From an uncultured Lachnospiraceae bacterium (GTDB lineage Bacteria > Bacillota > Clostridia > Lachnospirales > Lachnospiraceae), in NCBI GenBank assembly GCA_947624055.1, contig CANQIW010000002.1, positions 1 through 45,259 on the forward strand: 45,259 nt of DNA. The letters are read 5' to 3'. Below, piece after piece: positions 35,398 through 44,222 of the stretch (position 1 is its first letter; every line of letters begins with the position of its first letter). The notes beneath the pieces are model-generated. The model searched no databases, was not told the origin of the DNA, and saw nothing but the letters and a program-made list of their open reading frames with translations. The translations under genes were made by a program, and so were the position numbers.

Positions 35398-35960
35398 TGG
35401 GCAAGCAGCGCAGGAAGACCCGGATCAGTTCCAAAGTGGACGAACTGCCGGAGGAGATCCGGCGCAGCGTGGACGTCATGCTGGCGGACACGTCGAACAC
35501 GTACCAGTACATCAGCGACAGCCTGAAGGCGCAGGGGCACGACATCAGCAAGAGCGCGATCGGCCGCTATGCGATGCGGTCGAGCACGGCGATGCAGAGG
35601 CTCCTGGAAGCGCAGAGGCAGACGGAGAAGCTGGTGCAGGTCGTCCAGCAGAACCCGGACGCCGACTACACGGAGGCGGGGATGCGGATGCTGATGGACG
35701 GGCTGATCAATAAGATGGCGACGGCTGAGGAGGAGTTCGACCAGCTGCCGATTGACAAGGCCGGGCGCCTGCTGGCGAGCCTGTCGCGCACGAAGGTCTA
35801 CAAGGACCGCGTGCGGCAGGACATGCAGAAGAAGGCGGAGACGGCCTTCAAGGAGATGGAGAAGGAGATCCTGAAGGTGATCCGGGACGACGAGGACTCC
35901 CGGCTCATGATGAAGGAGATCCTGCGCAAGGCAAAAGAGAGGATGCTGACGGATGATTGA
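35397..35960 (+). CDS. DUF3486 family protein (Mu gp27, small terminase)
   Basis: RTRISSKVDELPEEIRRSVDVMLADTSNTYQYISDSLKAQGHDISKSAIGRYAM. Confidence 0.9.
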   Translation: MGKQRRKTRISSKVDELPEEIRRSVDVMLADTSNTYQYISDSLKAQGHDISKSAIGRYAMRSSTAMQRLLEAQRQTEKLVQVVQQNPDADYTEAGMRMLMDGLINKMATAEEEFDQLPIDKAGRLLASLSRTKVYKDRVRQDMQKKAETAFKEMEKEILKVIRDDEDSRLMMKEILRKAKERMLTDD

Positions 35961-37722
35961 CCTGCTTGAATATGAACAGGAGCTGGAGCTGCCGGAGGAA
36001 GACCTGGAGCTGGCGGCCGCGCAGGAAGCGCAGCGCAGCCTCTTCCTCGAATACGCAGCGCGGGACGGGGCGTTCCGGGAGAAGCGCAGGGCACTGGCCG
36101 CGGACTACACGGCGGGCAGGAAGCCGCTGACCGGCCCGGACGGCGTGCGCCGTGCGCTGGCGGCGATCGACCTCGGATACTTCGGGCGGGCATACCTGCC
36201 GCACTATTTTGTGCGCCGGTCGCCGAAGTTCCACGACGAGCTCGACGGGCTGTGGATCCGCGGCGTCATGAAGGGCATGGACCCGGAGAAGGACGCGAAG
36301 GTGATCAGCAGGGCGAAGGGCTCGCACACGGTCACGGCAGCACCGAGGGGACACGCGAAGAGCACGAACTTCACGTTCAAGGACAGCCTGCACGCGATCC
36401 TGTACATGTACAAGCATTATATCCTTATATTATCCGATTCGACCGACCAGGCCGAAGCGTTCCTGGAGGACATCCGGACGGAGCTGGAAGACAACGCCGC
36501 GATCCTGGAGGACTTCGGGGAACAGAAGGGACAGAAGGCATGGCGCTCCGGCGTCATCCTGACGAGGACGGACGTCAAGGTGGACGCGGTCGGCTCCGGC
36601 AAGAAGATCCGAGGCAGGAAGCACCGGAACTGGCGGCCCGACCTGATCGTCCTGGACGACATCGAGAACGACGAGAACGTCAACACGGCGGAGCAGCGCA
36701 GGAAGCTGAAGAGCTGGTTCGACAAGGCGGTCTCGAAGGCGGGGGACACCTACACGGACATCATGTACATCGGGACGGTGCTGCACTACGACAGCCTGCT
36801 CTCGAACGTGCTGAAGAACCCGCGGTACAAGGCGCGCACCTACCGGGCCGTGACCGGCTGGGCGCAGAACACGCAGCTGTGGGACGAGTGGGAGACGATC
36901 TACACGAACCTGTTCGACGAGTTCCACGAAGACCACGCGCGCGAGTTCTACGAAGAGCACAAGGCCGAGATGCTGGAGGGCACGGAGGTGCTGTGGGAAG
37001 ACAAGCTCTCCTACTACGACCTGATGGAGATCCGCGTCGCCGAGGGCGTGGCCTCGTTCAATTCCGAGCTACAGAACGACCCGGTGGATCCGGAGAACGC
37101 GACGTTCCAGGAGGAATGGTTCGAGTTCTACGACGACGCGCCGCCCGACTTCGCGGGCCCGGACTTCTTCCTGGTGGGGGCGAACGACCCGTCACTGGGC
37201 AAGAACAAGAAGAGCGACACCAGCGCGATCATCGGGCTGGCGATGGACAGGAAGACCGGCTACATGTACGTGCTCGACGCGGACATCGCGCGGCGGCATC
37301 CGGACGTGATCATCGACGACGCGATCGCGCTGGCCGCACGGTACCGCAGGGACTTAAAGCCGCTGCGGGCGTTCGGGGTGGAGACCGTGCAGTTCCAGTT
37401 CTTCTTCAAGGAAGTGATGGCACAGCGGTCGGCCGAGGCGGGGGAGCATCTGCCGATCGAGGAGATCCAGAGCACCGGGAACAAGCTGATGCGGATCGAG
37501 AGCCTGCAGCCGCTGGTGAAAAACCACTATATAAAGTTCAGCAGGCGCCACAAGACGCTGCTCGCGCAGATGACCGAGTTCCCGATGGGCCGCAACGATG
37601 ACGGTCCGGACGCGCTGAAGATGGCGGTGGACACCGCGATGAAGGTGCGCGGATCCACGGGGAAGGTCGGCTACGTGAGCGTGCTGCGGCGGAAGCTGGG
37701 CAGGAGCAAAGGGGCATACTGA
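35953..37722 (+). CDS. Phage terminase large subunit (Mu gp28-like)
   Basis: APRGHAKSTNFTFKD Walker A, LIVLDDIENDENV, nuclease region NDPSLGKNKKSDTSAI. Confidence 0.9.
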   Translation: MIDLLEYEQELELPEEDLELAAAQEAQRSLFLEYAARDGAFREKRRALAADYTAGRKPLTGPDGVRRALAAIDLGYFGRAYLPHYFVRRSPKFHDELDGLWIRGVMKGMDPEKDAKVISRAKGSHTVTAAPRGHAKSTNFTFKDSLHAILYMYKHYILILSDSTDQAEAFLEDIRTELEDNAAILEDFGEQKGQKAWRSGVILTRTDVKVDAVGSGKKIRGRKHRNWRPDLIVLDDIENDENVNTAEQRRKLKSWFDKAVSKAGDTYTDIMYIGTVLHYDSLLSNVLKNPRYKARTYRAVTGWAQNTQLWDEWETIYTNLFDEFHEDHAREFYEEHKAEMLEGTEVLWEDKLSYYDLMEIRVAEGVASFNSELQNDPVDPENATFQEEWFEFYDDAPPDFAGPDFFLVGANDPSLGKNKKSDTSAIIGLAMDRKTGYMYVLDADIARRHPDVIIDDAIALAARYRRDLKPLRAFGVETVQFQFFFKEVMAQRSAEAGEHLPIEEIQSTGNKLMRIESLQPLVKNHYIKFSRRHKTLLAQMTEFPMGRNDDGPDALKMAVDTAMKVRGSTGKVGYVSVLRRKLGRSKGAY

Positions 37723-39311
37723 TGGCGAAAGGGAAGAAGAAAAAGCAGAAAAAAACATTTGACCCGAACGTGGACACGGGGATCCTGCGGCCGGTCTACA
37801 CGACGGTGGCGGCCGGGGACCTGAACGACAGGTACTCGGACTATCCGAGCAAGGGGCTGACGCCGCAGAGGCTCGCGAGGATCCTGCGGGAAGCGGACGA
37901 GGGCAACGTCCGGGCACAGATGGAGCTCTTCGAGGAGATGGAGGAGAAGGACGCGCACCTGTTCTCACAGCTCCAGACGCGCAAGCTGGCAGTGACCGGC
38001 CTGCCGTGGGAGATCCAGCCGTACTCGCAGGAGCCGCAGGACGAGGCGATCGCGGACTTCATCCGCGAGCAGTTCCAGGACATCGAGAACTTCGACGACA
38101 TCCTGATCGACCTGATGGACGCGGTCGGCAAGGGCACGTCGGTCATGGAGCTGGTGTGGGGGCTGGACAGCCAGGGCAGGAACGTCGTGGACGACATCCT
38201 CTACGTGCACCCGAAGAAGCTGCTGTGGAGCTGGGAGAAGGAGCAGGTGCTGATCTGCACCGAGCAGTTCCCGGCAGGCGTCGAGATGCCTGCGAACAAG
38301 TTCATCCTGCACAATTACAAGGCCAAGAGCGGCCACCCGGCGCGCTCCGGCATCATGAGGATCGTGTCCTGGATGTACCTCTTCAAGAACTACACTGTGA
38401 AAGACTGGGTGGCGTTCTGCGAGGTGTACGGGATGCCACTGCGGCTCGGCAAGTACGACCAGGCGGCGAGCGAGGCGGACAAGAAGGAGCTGATGAACGC
38501 GATCATCCGGATCGGCAGCGACGCGGCCGGGATCATCCCGGACACGACGATGATCGAGTTCAAGGAGAGCAACAAGACGACCAGCTCGGACATCTACGAG
38601 AACATGGCGCGCTACTGCGACGAGCAGATCAGCAAGGCCGTCCTCGGCCAGACGCTGACGTCGGACAGCGGCGGCGGATCCTACGCGCAGGCCAAGACGC
38701 ACGACAAGGTGCGGCACGACCTCACGGTGGCAGACGCGAAGGCGCTGGCGGTCACGCTGCGGCGCGACCTGATCCGCCCGCTGGTCGAGTATAACTTCGG
38801 CATGGAGGCGAACCTGCCGTTCATCATCTTCGCGGCGGACGAGGAGGAAGACCAGAAGGAGAAGGCGGACGTCCTGAACACGCTGTCGTCGATGGGCCTG
38901 CCGATCCCGACGAGCTACCTCTACAAGACGTTCAACGTGCCGAAGCCGGACGACGGGGACGAGATCCTGAAGCGGCCGGAGACACAGCAGCCCCCGGCAT
39001 GGGAGGGGACGCCGTCCATGAAGGACGTGCCGCTCAAAGAGGGCGGCGCGGACGGGCAGGCGGAGCAGGAAGAGCTCGACGAGATCGTGGAGCTGTCCGT
39101 GAAGCAGATGGCAGACATCACCAGGCGGATGATCCAGCCGCTGATCGAGAAGGTGAAGGGCTGGGACGGCACGCTGGAGGAGCTGGCCGGGAAGCTGAAG
39201 GATCCGGAGGAGCTGGAGCAGCTGTATGACGACATGGACGACGCGGAGCTGTCCGACCTGCTATTCCAGGCCGGGTACCTCGGCAGGCTGATCGGGAGGA
39301 CGCAGGCATGA
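37722..39311 (+). CDS. DUF935 portal protein (Mu gp29)
   Basis: RLARILREADEGNVRAQMELFEEMEEKDAHLFSQLQTRKLAV. Confidence 0.93.
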   Translation: MAKGKKKKQKKTFDPNVDTGILRPVYTTVAAGDLNDRYSDYPSKGLTPQRLARILREADEGNVRAQMELFEEMEEKDAHLFSQLQTRKLAVTGLPWEIQPYSQEPQDEAIADFIREQFQDIENFDDILIDLMDAVGKGTSVMELVWGLDSQGRNVVDDILYVHPKKLLWSWEKEQVLICTEQFPAGVEMPANKFILHNYKAKSGHPARSGIMRIVSWMYLFKNYTVKDWVAFCEVYGMPLRLGKYDQAASEADKKELMNAIIRIGSDAAGIIPDTTMIEFKESNKTTSSDIYENMARYCDEQISKAVLGQTLTSDSGGGSYAQAKTHDKVRHDLTVADAKALAVTLRRDLIRPLVEYNFGMEANLPFIIFAADEEEDQKEKADVLNTLSSMGLPIPTSYLYKTFNVPKPDDGDEILKRPETQQPPAWEGTPSMKDVPLKEGGADGQAEQEELDEIVELSVKQMADITRRMIQPLIEKVKGWDGTLEELAGKLKDPEELEQLYDDMDDAELSDLLFQAGYLGRLIGRTQA

Positions 39312-40045
39312 GCGCGCCGACCTACGAGGGGAGCTTCGCGGGCTTCATCTTCAAGCGGGCTGTGGACTTCCTGAAGCGGCGCAGGAGCGTCACGAAGGAC
39401 GAATGGATGGCGATGGCCGACGAGGAGCGGGCGAAGAGCTTCATGGTCTCAGGCTACGAGAAGGTGCAGGTGATCCAGCGTTTCAAGGAGGCACTGGACG
39501 AGGCCGTGGAGCAGGGCAAGACCGGCGCGCAGTTCCTGGAGGAGATGAACGGCTTCCTGGCGGACGCGGGCTACGGGCTGATGAACCCGTGGAAGAGCGA
39601 CGTGATCTTCCGGACGAACGTGCAGACGGCCTACAACGTGGGACACTACCAGAGCATGACACAGCCGGAGACGCTGCGGCTCCTGCCGTACTGGCAGTAC
39701 AAGACGGCCTACGACGACAAGGTCCGCCCGGACCACGCGCTGATGCACAACCGCGTCTGGCGCGCCGACGACCCGGTGTGGGACATCTGGTACCCGCCGA
39801 ACGGCTTCCGCTGCCGCTGCACCGTGGTGGCGAAGAGCCGGGCGCAGGTGGAGCGTGAAGGGCTTGTGGTGGAGACGAGGCCGCCGAGGGGCGTGGACAT
39901 CACGACCGGCGAGACCGGCGGGCTCCTGAAGCCGGACAAGGGCTTCTCGACGAACCCGGCGAAGCACGTCTACAAGCCCGACCTGTCGAACATAGACCGG
40001 ACGCTCGCGCAGATATACCAGAGGCGCATGAAGGCGAGGCGCTGA
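39308..40045 (+). CDS. Minor head protein, Mu gpF family
   Basis: WKSDVIFRTNVQTAYNVGHYQSM...DDPVWDIWYPPNGFRCRCTVV. Confidence 0.93.
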   Translation: MSAPTYEGSFAGFIFKRAVDFLKRRRSVTKDEWMAMADEERAKSFMVSGYEKVQVIQRFKEALDEAVEQGKTGAQFLEEMNGFLADAGYGLMNPWKSDVIFRTNVQTAYNVGHYQSMTQPETLRLLPYWQYKTAYDDKVRPDHALMHNRVWRADDPVWDIWYPPNGFRCRCTVVAKSRAQVEREGLVVETRPPRGVDITTGETGGLLKPDKGFSTNPAKHVYKPDLSNIDRTLAQIYQRRMKARR

Positions 40046-40107
40046 GAGCCGCACAGAGCGAGCCGAGGGGCGCAGGGCGTGGGATTGCCGCAAGAAAACC
40101 GTCCACC

Positions 40108-40131
40108 CGCGTTATAACGCGTTATAACGCG
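40108..40131. promoter_or_regulatory. 24-bp perfect palindrome upstream of gene I-like protease
   Basis: CGCGTTATAACGCGTTATAACGCG; only sizeable gap in the head gene cluster. Confidence 0.6.
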
Positions 40132-40165
40132 GTTACAGGGCAAAACAGGAAGGGGAACGAAGGAC

Positions 40166-41194
40166 ATGATCGAACAAATAGCGATGACAGCAGACCACAT
40201 CGAGGTGCGGGACGGGGTGCCGGAGGAGATCAAGATCCTGCCGCTGGGCAGGGTGGAGAGCAAGAAGGGCACGTTCCTGGTCGATGACCTGTCTGCTGAG
40301 ATGATACTGCGGGAGTTCAAAGACCGGAAGCTCGACCTGGTGGTGGACTACGAGCACCAGACGATGCTGAACGTGCAGGCACCCGCGGGCGGATGGATCC
40401 GCGAGCTCCGCAAAGGGGAGGACGCGATCATCGCAAAGGTGGAATGGACGGACAAGGCTGCCGAGTACCTGAAGAACAAGGAATACCGGTACCTGTCGCC
40501 GGTCGTGAAGATCCGCAAGGACGGACGCGTGACGGCGATCCATTCCGTGGCACTGACCAACGTCCCGGCGATCAACGGCATGTTTGCTATGTGCGCCGAC
40601 AACGACGGGACGCTGGACGAGTTATTCAACGAAGAGATCGAAAAGGAGGACGAAGACATGGATCTCAAAGAAATCGCAAAACTGCTCGGACTTCCGGAGG
40701 ATGCAACCGAGGAGCAGGTGCGCACTGCCCTGGCGGGAGTGGCGGCCAAGATGAAGGAAGGGAGCGCAGAACAGGAAGTGGTGGCGAACAGCACGATCCT
40801 CGGCCTGCTGGAGCTTCCGGACGAAGCCAGGACGGAGGACGTCACGGCGAAGATCATGGCGCTGAAGGCGGGCGACGCGACGCTGGCGCAGCGCGTCCAG
40901 GATCTGGAGGGCCAGATCAAGGGCAAGGCCGCGGACGACGCGGTGGCTGCCGCACTGAAGGACGGGAAGATCGCGGCAGCGCAGAAGGGGTGGGCGAGGA
41001 GCTATGCCCTGAAGGATCCGGAAGGCTTCAAGGCGTTCGTGGAGCAGGCCCCGGCGATGGTGCCGCAGGGCAGGATGGCGCTGAAGGACGCGCCGGAGGG
41101 CAAGGATCCGGACGGGAACCAGAAACTGATCCTGAAGAACCTCGGCATCAGCGACGAGGACTTCGAGAAGTACGCAGACAAGGAGGGCGAGTAA
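40166..41194 (+). CDS. Mu gpI-like protease/scaffold
   Basis: IKILPLGRVESKKGTFLVDD...LDLVVDYEHQTML...; scaffold-like C-terminus. Confidence 0.9.
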   Translation: MIEQIAMTADHIEVRDGVPEEIKILPLGRVESKKGTFLVDDLSAEMILREFKDRKLDLVVDYEHQTMLNVQAPAGGWIRELRKGEDAIIAKVEWTDKAAEYLKNKEYRYLSPVVKIRKDGRVTAIHSVALTNVPAINGMFAMCADNDGTLDELFNEEIEKEDEDMDLKEIAKLLGLPEDATEEQVRTALAGVAAKMKEGSAEQEVVANSTILGLLELPDEARTEDVTAKIMALKAGDATLAQRVQDLEGQIKGKAADDAVAAALKDGKIAAAQKGWARSYALKDPEGFKAFVEQAPAMVPQGRMALKDAPEGKDPDGNQKLILKNLGISDEDFEKYADKEGE

Positions 41195-41195
41195 G

Positions 41196-41615
41196 ATGAT
41201 CAGAACAGGGAACGAGAAGCTGGACAACCGGACGATCGTGCTGCCGGTGGCCGCAAAGGCCACGCTCACCGAGGCGACGATCGCGGCGGTGAACGAGAGC
41301 GGCTACGCCGTACCGGGGAGCAAGGCCGAGAAGCTGACGGTGGCCGGATGCGTGCAGCGTCCCGCGGACAACAGCGCAGGGGCTGACGGGGCCGTGGACG
41401 TGGAAGTGCGCAGGGGCACGTTCGTGTGGGACAACGACGGCACGATCGAGAAGACCGACGTGCTGAAGATGTGCTACATCGCGGGGCCGACCAGCGTCAC
41501 CAAGACGGACACCGGCGCGAGCGTATGCGGCAGGATCCTGGCCGTGGACGACGACGGCGTGACCGTGGACATGACGGACATCGTGGTGCCTGCACAGGCA
41601 TCCGAGGCAGTATAA
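41196..41615 (+). CDS. Capsid cement/decoration protein (DUF2190-like)
   Basis: 139 aa between protease and major head protein; beta-rich. Confidence 0.6.
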   Translation: MIRTGNEKLDNRTIVLPVAAKATLTEATIAAVNESGYAVPGSKAEKLTVAGCVQRPADNSAGADGAVDVEVRRGTFVWDNDGTIEKTDVLKMCYIAGPTSVTKTDTGASVCGRILAVDDDGVTVDMTDIVVPAQASEAV

Positions 41616-41631
41616 AAGGAGGACAAGGGAC

Positions 41632-42531
41632 ATGATTGTTAACCAGGCAAACCTGCGCGAGCTGACGGTCGGCTACAGCGCAGCGTTCAACAAAGCTTTG
41701 CAGGAAGTAAAGACCGACTACCAGAAGATCGCGACGGTGGTGCCGTCGAGCACGGCGGAGAACAGCTACAAGTGGCTGGGGCAGCTGCCCGACCTGCGCG
41801 AGTGGATCGGCGAGAGGGAGATCCAGCACATGGACAGCTTCGGGTACACGATCCGGAACAAGAAGTTCGAGCGGACGCTGGGCGTGCCGCGTGAGGACAT
41901 CGAGGACGACCAGTACGGCATCTATTCGCCGATGTTCTCGCAGATGGGCGAAGCGGCTGGCCTGCATCCGGACAAGCTCGTCTTCGGGCTTCTGGCCAAA
42001 GGCTTCGACGAGAAGTGCTACGACGGGAAGGCGTTCTTCGCGACCGACCACAAGAGCGGCAAGGCGACCTTCAGCAATAAGGGGACGAAGAAGTTCAACC
42101 GCGACACCTACATCGAGGCGCGCGCGGCGATCATGAACCTGACCGGGGACAAGGGCGACCCGCTCAACCTGGTACCGGACCTTCTGATCGTGTCGCCGTC
42201 CTACGAGCAGGAGGCGCGCGAGACGCTGATGGCCGAGATCATCGACGGCACGTCCAACGTGATGAAGGGCACGGCGGAGCTCCTGGTCTCCACGCAGCTC
42301 GCAGGCGAGAACGCGGACAAGTGGTTCCTGCTGTGCACCAAGAAGTTCCTGAAGCCGATGATCTACCAGGAGCGCAAGAAGATCAAGTTCACGCAGCTGA
42401 CCAAAGACGACGACATGAACGTGTTCATGCACGACGAGTTCCTGTACGGCGCGGACGGGCGCAGCAACGCGGGCTTCGGCTTCTGGCAGATGGCCTGGGG
42501 ATCTGACGGCACCGTGGCGGCGGCTGGCTGA
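41632..42531 (+). CDS. Mu-like major head subunit gpT
   Basis: YSAAFNKALQEVKTDYQKIATVVPSSTAENSYKWLGQLPDLREWIGERE. Confidence 0.95.
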   Translation: MIVNQANLRELTVGYSAAFNKALQEVKTDYQKIATVVPSSTAENSYKWLGQLPDLREWIGEREIQHMDSFGYTIRNKKFERTLGVPREDIEDDQYGIYSPMFSQMGEAAGLHPDKLVFGLLAKGFDEKCYDGKAFFATDHKSGKATFSNKGTKKFNRDTYIEARAAIMNLTGDKGDPLNLVPDLLIVSPSYEQEARETLMAEIIDGTSNVMKGTAELLVSTQLAGENADKWFLLCTKKFLKPMIYQERKKIKFTQLTKDDDMNVFMHDEFLYGADGRSNAGFGFWQMAWGSDGTVAAAG

Positions 42532-43013
42532 TGTACTGCACGATCGACGAAGTGCTCTCCATGCTGAAGGACGACATGATCGACGCGATCCTCGGCCCTG
42601 AGATCATCGAGGACGCCGAGGAGAGGCGGGCAAAGATCACGCCGTTCTGCCAGCTGGCGATCGAGGACGCGTGCGCGGAGATCGACGGCTACCTCTACAA
42701 GCGGTACCCGCTACCGATGAAGAGAGCGCCGGAGGTGCTGCGCAAGTTCGCCAAAGACATCGCGGTCTACAACCTCGCGAGCCGCACCGGCATCGACGAG
42801 GACGAGCGCGAGAACACGATCTACATCCGGTACAAAAACGCGATCCAGTACCTGACGCTGGTGGCGAAGGGCACGGTGAGCATCGGGCCGGACAGTGACG
42901 GCGGAGAAGGCGGCGGGGGAGACGACGGGACGGGCGAGGGAGCTGCGCAGGACGGCTTCCGCCTGAGCTCGAACGAGCGGATCTTCTCGCGGGACAGCAT
43001 GAGGAGCTGGTGA
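42531..43013 (+). CDS. DUF1320 protein (Mu gp36)
   Basis: MYCTIDEVLSMLKDDMIDAILGPE...FCQLAIEDACAEIDGYLYKRYPLP. Confidence 0.9.
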   Translation: MYCTIDEVLSMLKDDMIDAILGPEIIEDAEERRAKITPFCQLAIEDACAEIDGYLYKRYPLPMKRAPEVLRKFAKDIAVYNLASRTGIDEDERENTIYIRYKNAIQYLTLVAKGTVSIGPDSDGGEGGGGDDGTGEGAAQDGFRLSSNERIFSRDSMRSW

Positions 43014-43015
43014 TA

Positions 43016-43513
43016 ATGTCATCTATCAGGGTAAACATAGACGGGGAGACCGAACAGCTGCTCGCAAAGCTGAACGGGCTCGCAGGGCTTGACAAGGCTG
43101 GCGTGAACAACGCGCTGGCGGAAGCCCTGCGGACCGGGGTGCAGGAGCGCTTCGAGAGCGGCACGTCGCCGGAGGGCAAGGCGTGGCCGCGGTCAATCCG
43201 TGCCGGGGCAAGCGGGCAGACGCTCGTGGTCACGGCAGCGCTGAAAAATTCGATCAACACACGGGCGAGCGCGCAGGGCGCGGAGGTCGGCACGAACCTG
43301 ATCTACGCGGCCACGCACCAGTTCGGGGCGTCCGGCAGGACGATCCGCGCCCGGAGCAAGCCGTTCCTGGCGTTCCAGGTGGGCGGCAGATGGATCCGGA
43401 AGAAGCAGGTCACGGTGAACATACCGGCCCGGCCGTTCCTGGGAATATCTGACAGCGACCGGCAGAACATCCAGGACATCATCGACGAAGCTATCGCGGA
43501 GGCAGGAAGATGA
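43016..43513 (+). CDS. Phage virion morphogenesis protein (Mu gpG)
   Basis: FESGTSPEGKAWPRS...TAALKNSINTRASAQGAEVGTNLIYAATHQFG...RPFLGIS. Confidence 0.9.
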   Translation: MSSIRVNIDGETEQLLAKLNGLAGLDKAGVNNALAEALRTGVQERFESGTSPEGKAWPRSIRAGASGQTLVVTAALKNSINTRASAQGAEVGTNLIYAATHQFGASGRTIRARSKPFLAFQVGGRWIRKKQVTVNIPARPFLGISDSDRQNIQDIIDEAIAEAGR

Positions 43514-43995
43514 CGAAGAAGGAATACCTGGAGACCTCGCTGAAGGACGGCGGGATGACAGGGAGGATATACCAGAGCGTCGGGGAGCTGAAGCACGCGC
43601 AGGGCACCTTTTACGGCGCGGTGCTGCGGGGCAAGGACACGCCGACGAGATCGAAGTCAAAAAAATTTTATAGGGACCAAGAGGACTGCTCGATGCTGCG
43701 GCGCAAGCACTACGACTGCGTGACGGAGTACAACGTCATCATCGCGGCGGCGACCGAAGAGAAGGCCGAGGAGGTGCTGGAAGGCTTCCTGGTCTGCCTG
43801 GGGAAGGGCTTCATCGACGACAACGGCAACTGGGTGGGGATCGAACCAGATGAGACGGACTGGGTGGACGAGGACGACAGCGTCCTGAAGGCGAAGGTGG
43901 CGGTGCAGGTGATCATAAAATGCAGGTATGGCATCTACACGGACGTGGCGGCCGGGGCGCTGCCGCCCGCGACCGTGATCTTCACGGATGAATAA
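43510..43995 (+). CDS. Phage tail completion/terminator-like protein
   Basis: 161 aa, syntenic with Mu gp37-like position. Confidence 0.55.
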   Translation: MTKKEYLETSLKDGGMTGRIYQSVGELKHAQGTFYGAVLRGKDTPTRSKSKKFYRDQEDCSMLRRKHYDCVTEYNVIIAAATEEKAEEVLEGFLVCLGKGFIDDNGNWVGIEPDETDWVDEDDSVLKAKVAVQVIIKCRYGIYTDVAAGALPPATVIFTDE

Positions 43996-44011
43996 ATAGG
44001 AGGACAGGGAC

Positions 44012-44218
44012 ATGGAAGCAAAAGAAGTAAAAACTGTAAAAGCAGTAAAGACGCAGAAGCCCGTGGAAGCATGGGCCGAAGCCAAAGCGACGGACGCGGC
44101 CACGCTGGCAGGCGTGAAGGCATCCAAAGGATGGAAGACCGGGAAGAGCGTGACGGAGGCCGAGTACGACGCGGCCGTCAAGGCGTTCCGCACCGCTCCG
44201 GCAGATGGGAGGAAGTAA
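44012..44218 (+). CDS. Small phage protein (DUF2635-like position)
   Basis: 68 aa Ala/Lys-rich ORF between tail completion and sheath-like gene. Confidence 0.5.
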   Translation: MEAKEVKTVKAVKTQKPVEAWAEAKATDAATLAGVKASKGWKTGKSVTEAEYDAAVKAFRTAPADGRK

Positions 44219-44222
44219 GACT

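Noticed and set aside
36252-37601. 449-aa plus-strand ORF within the terminase gene
   Set aside because: Out-of-frame shadow, Arg/Gly/Ala-rich; the terminase frame is clearly the coding one.
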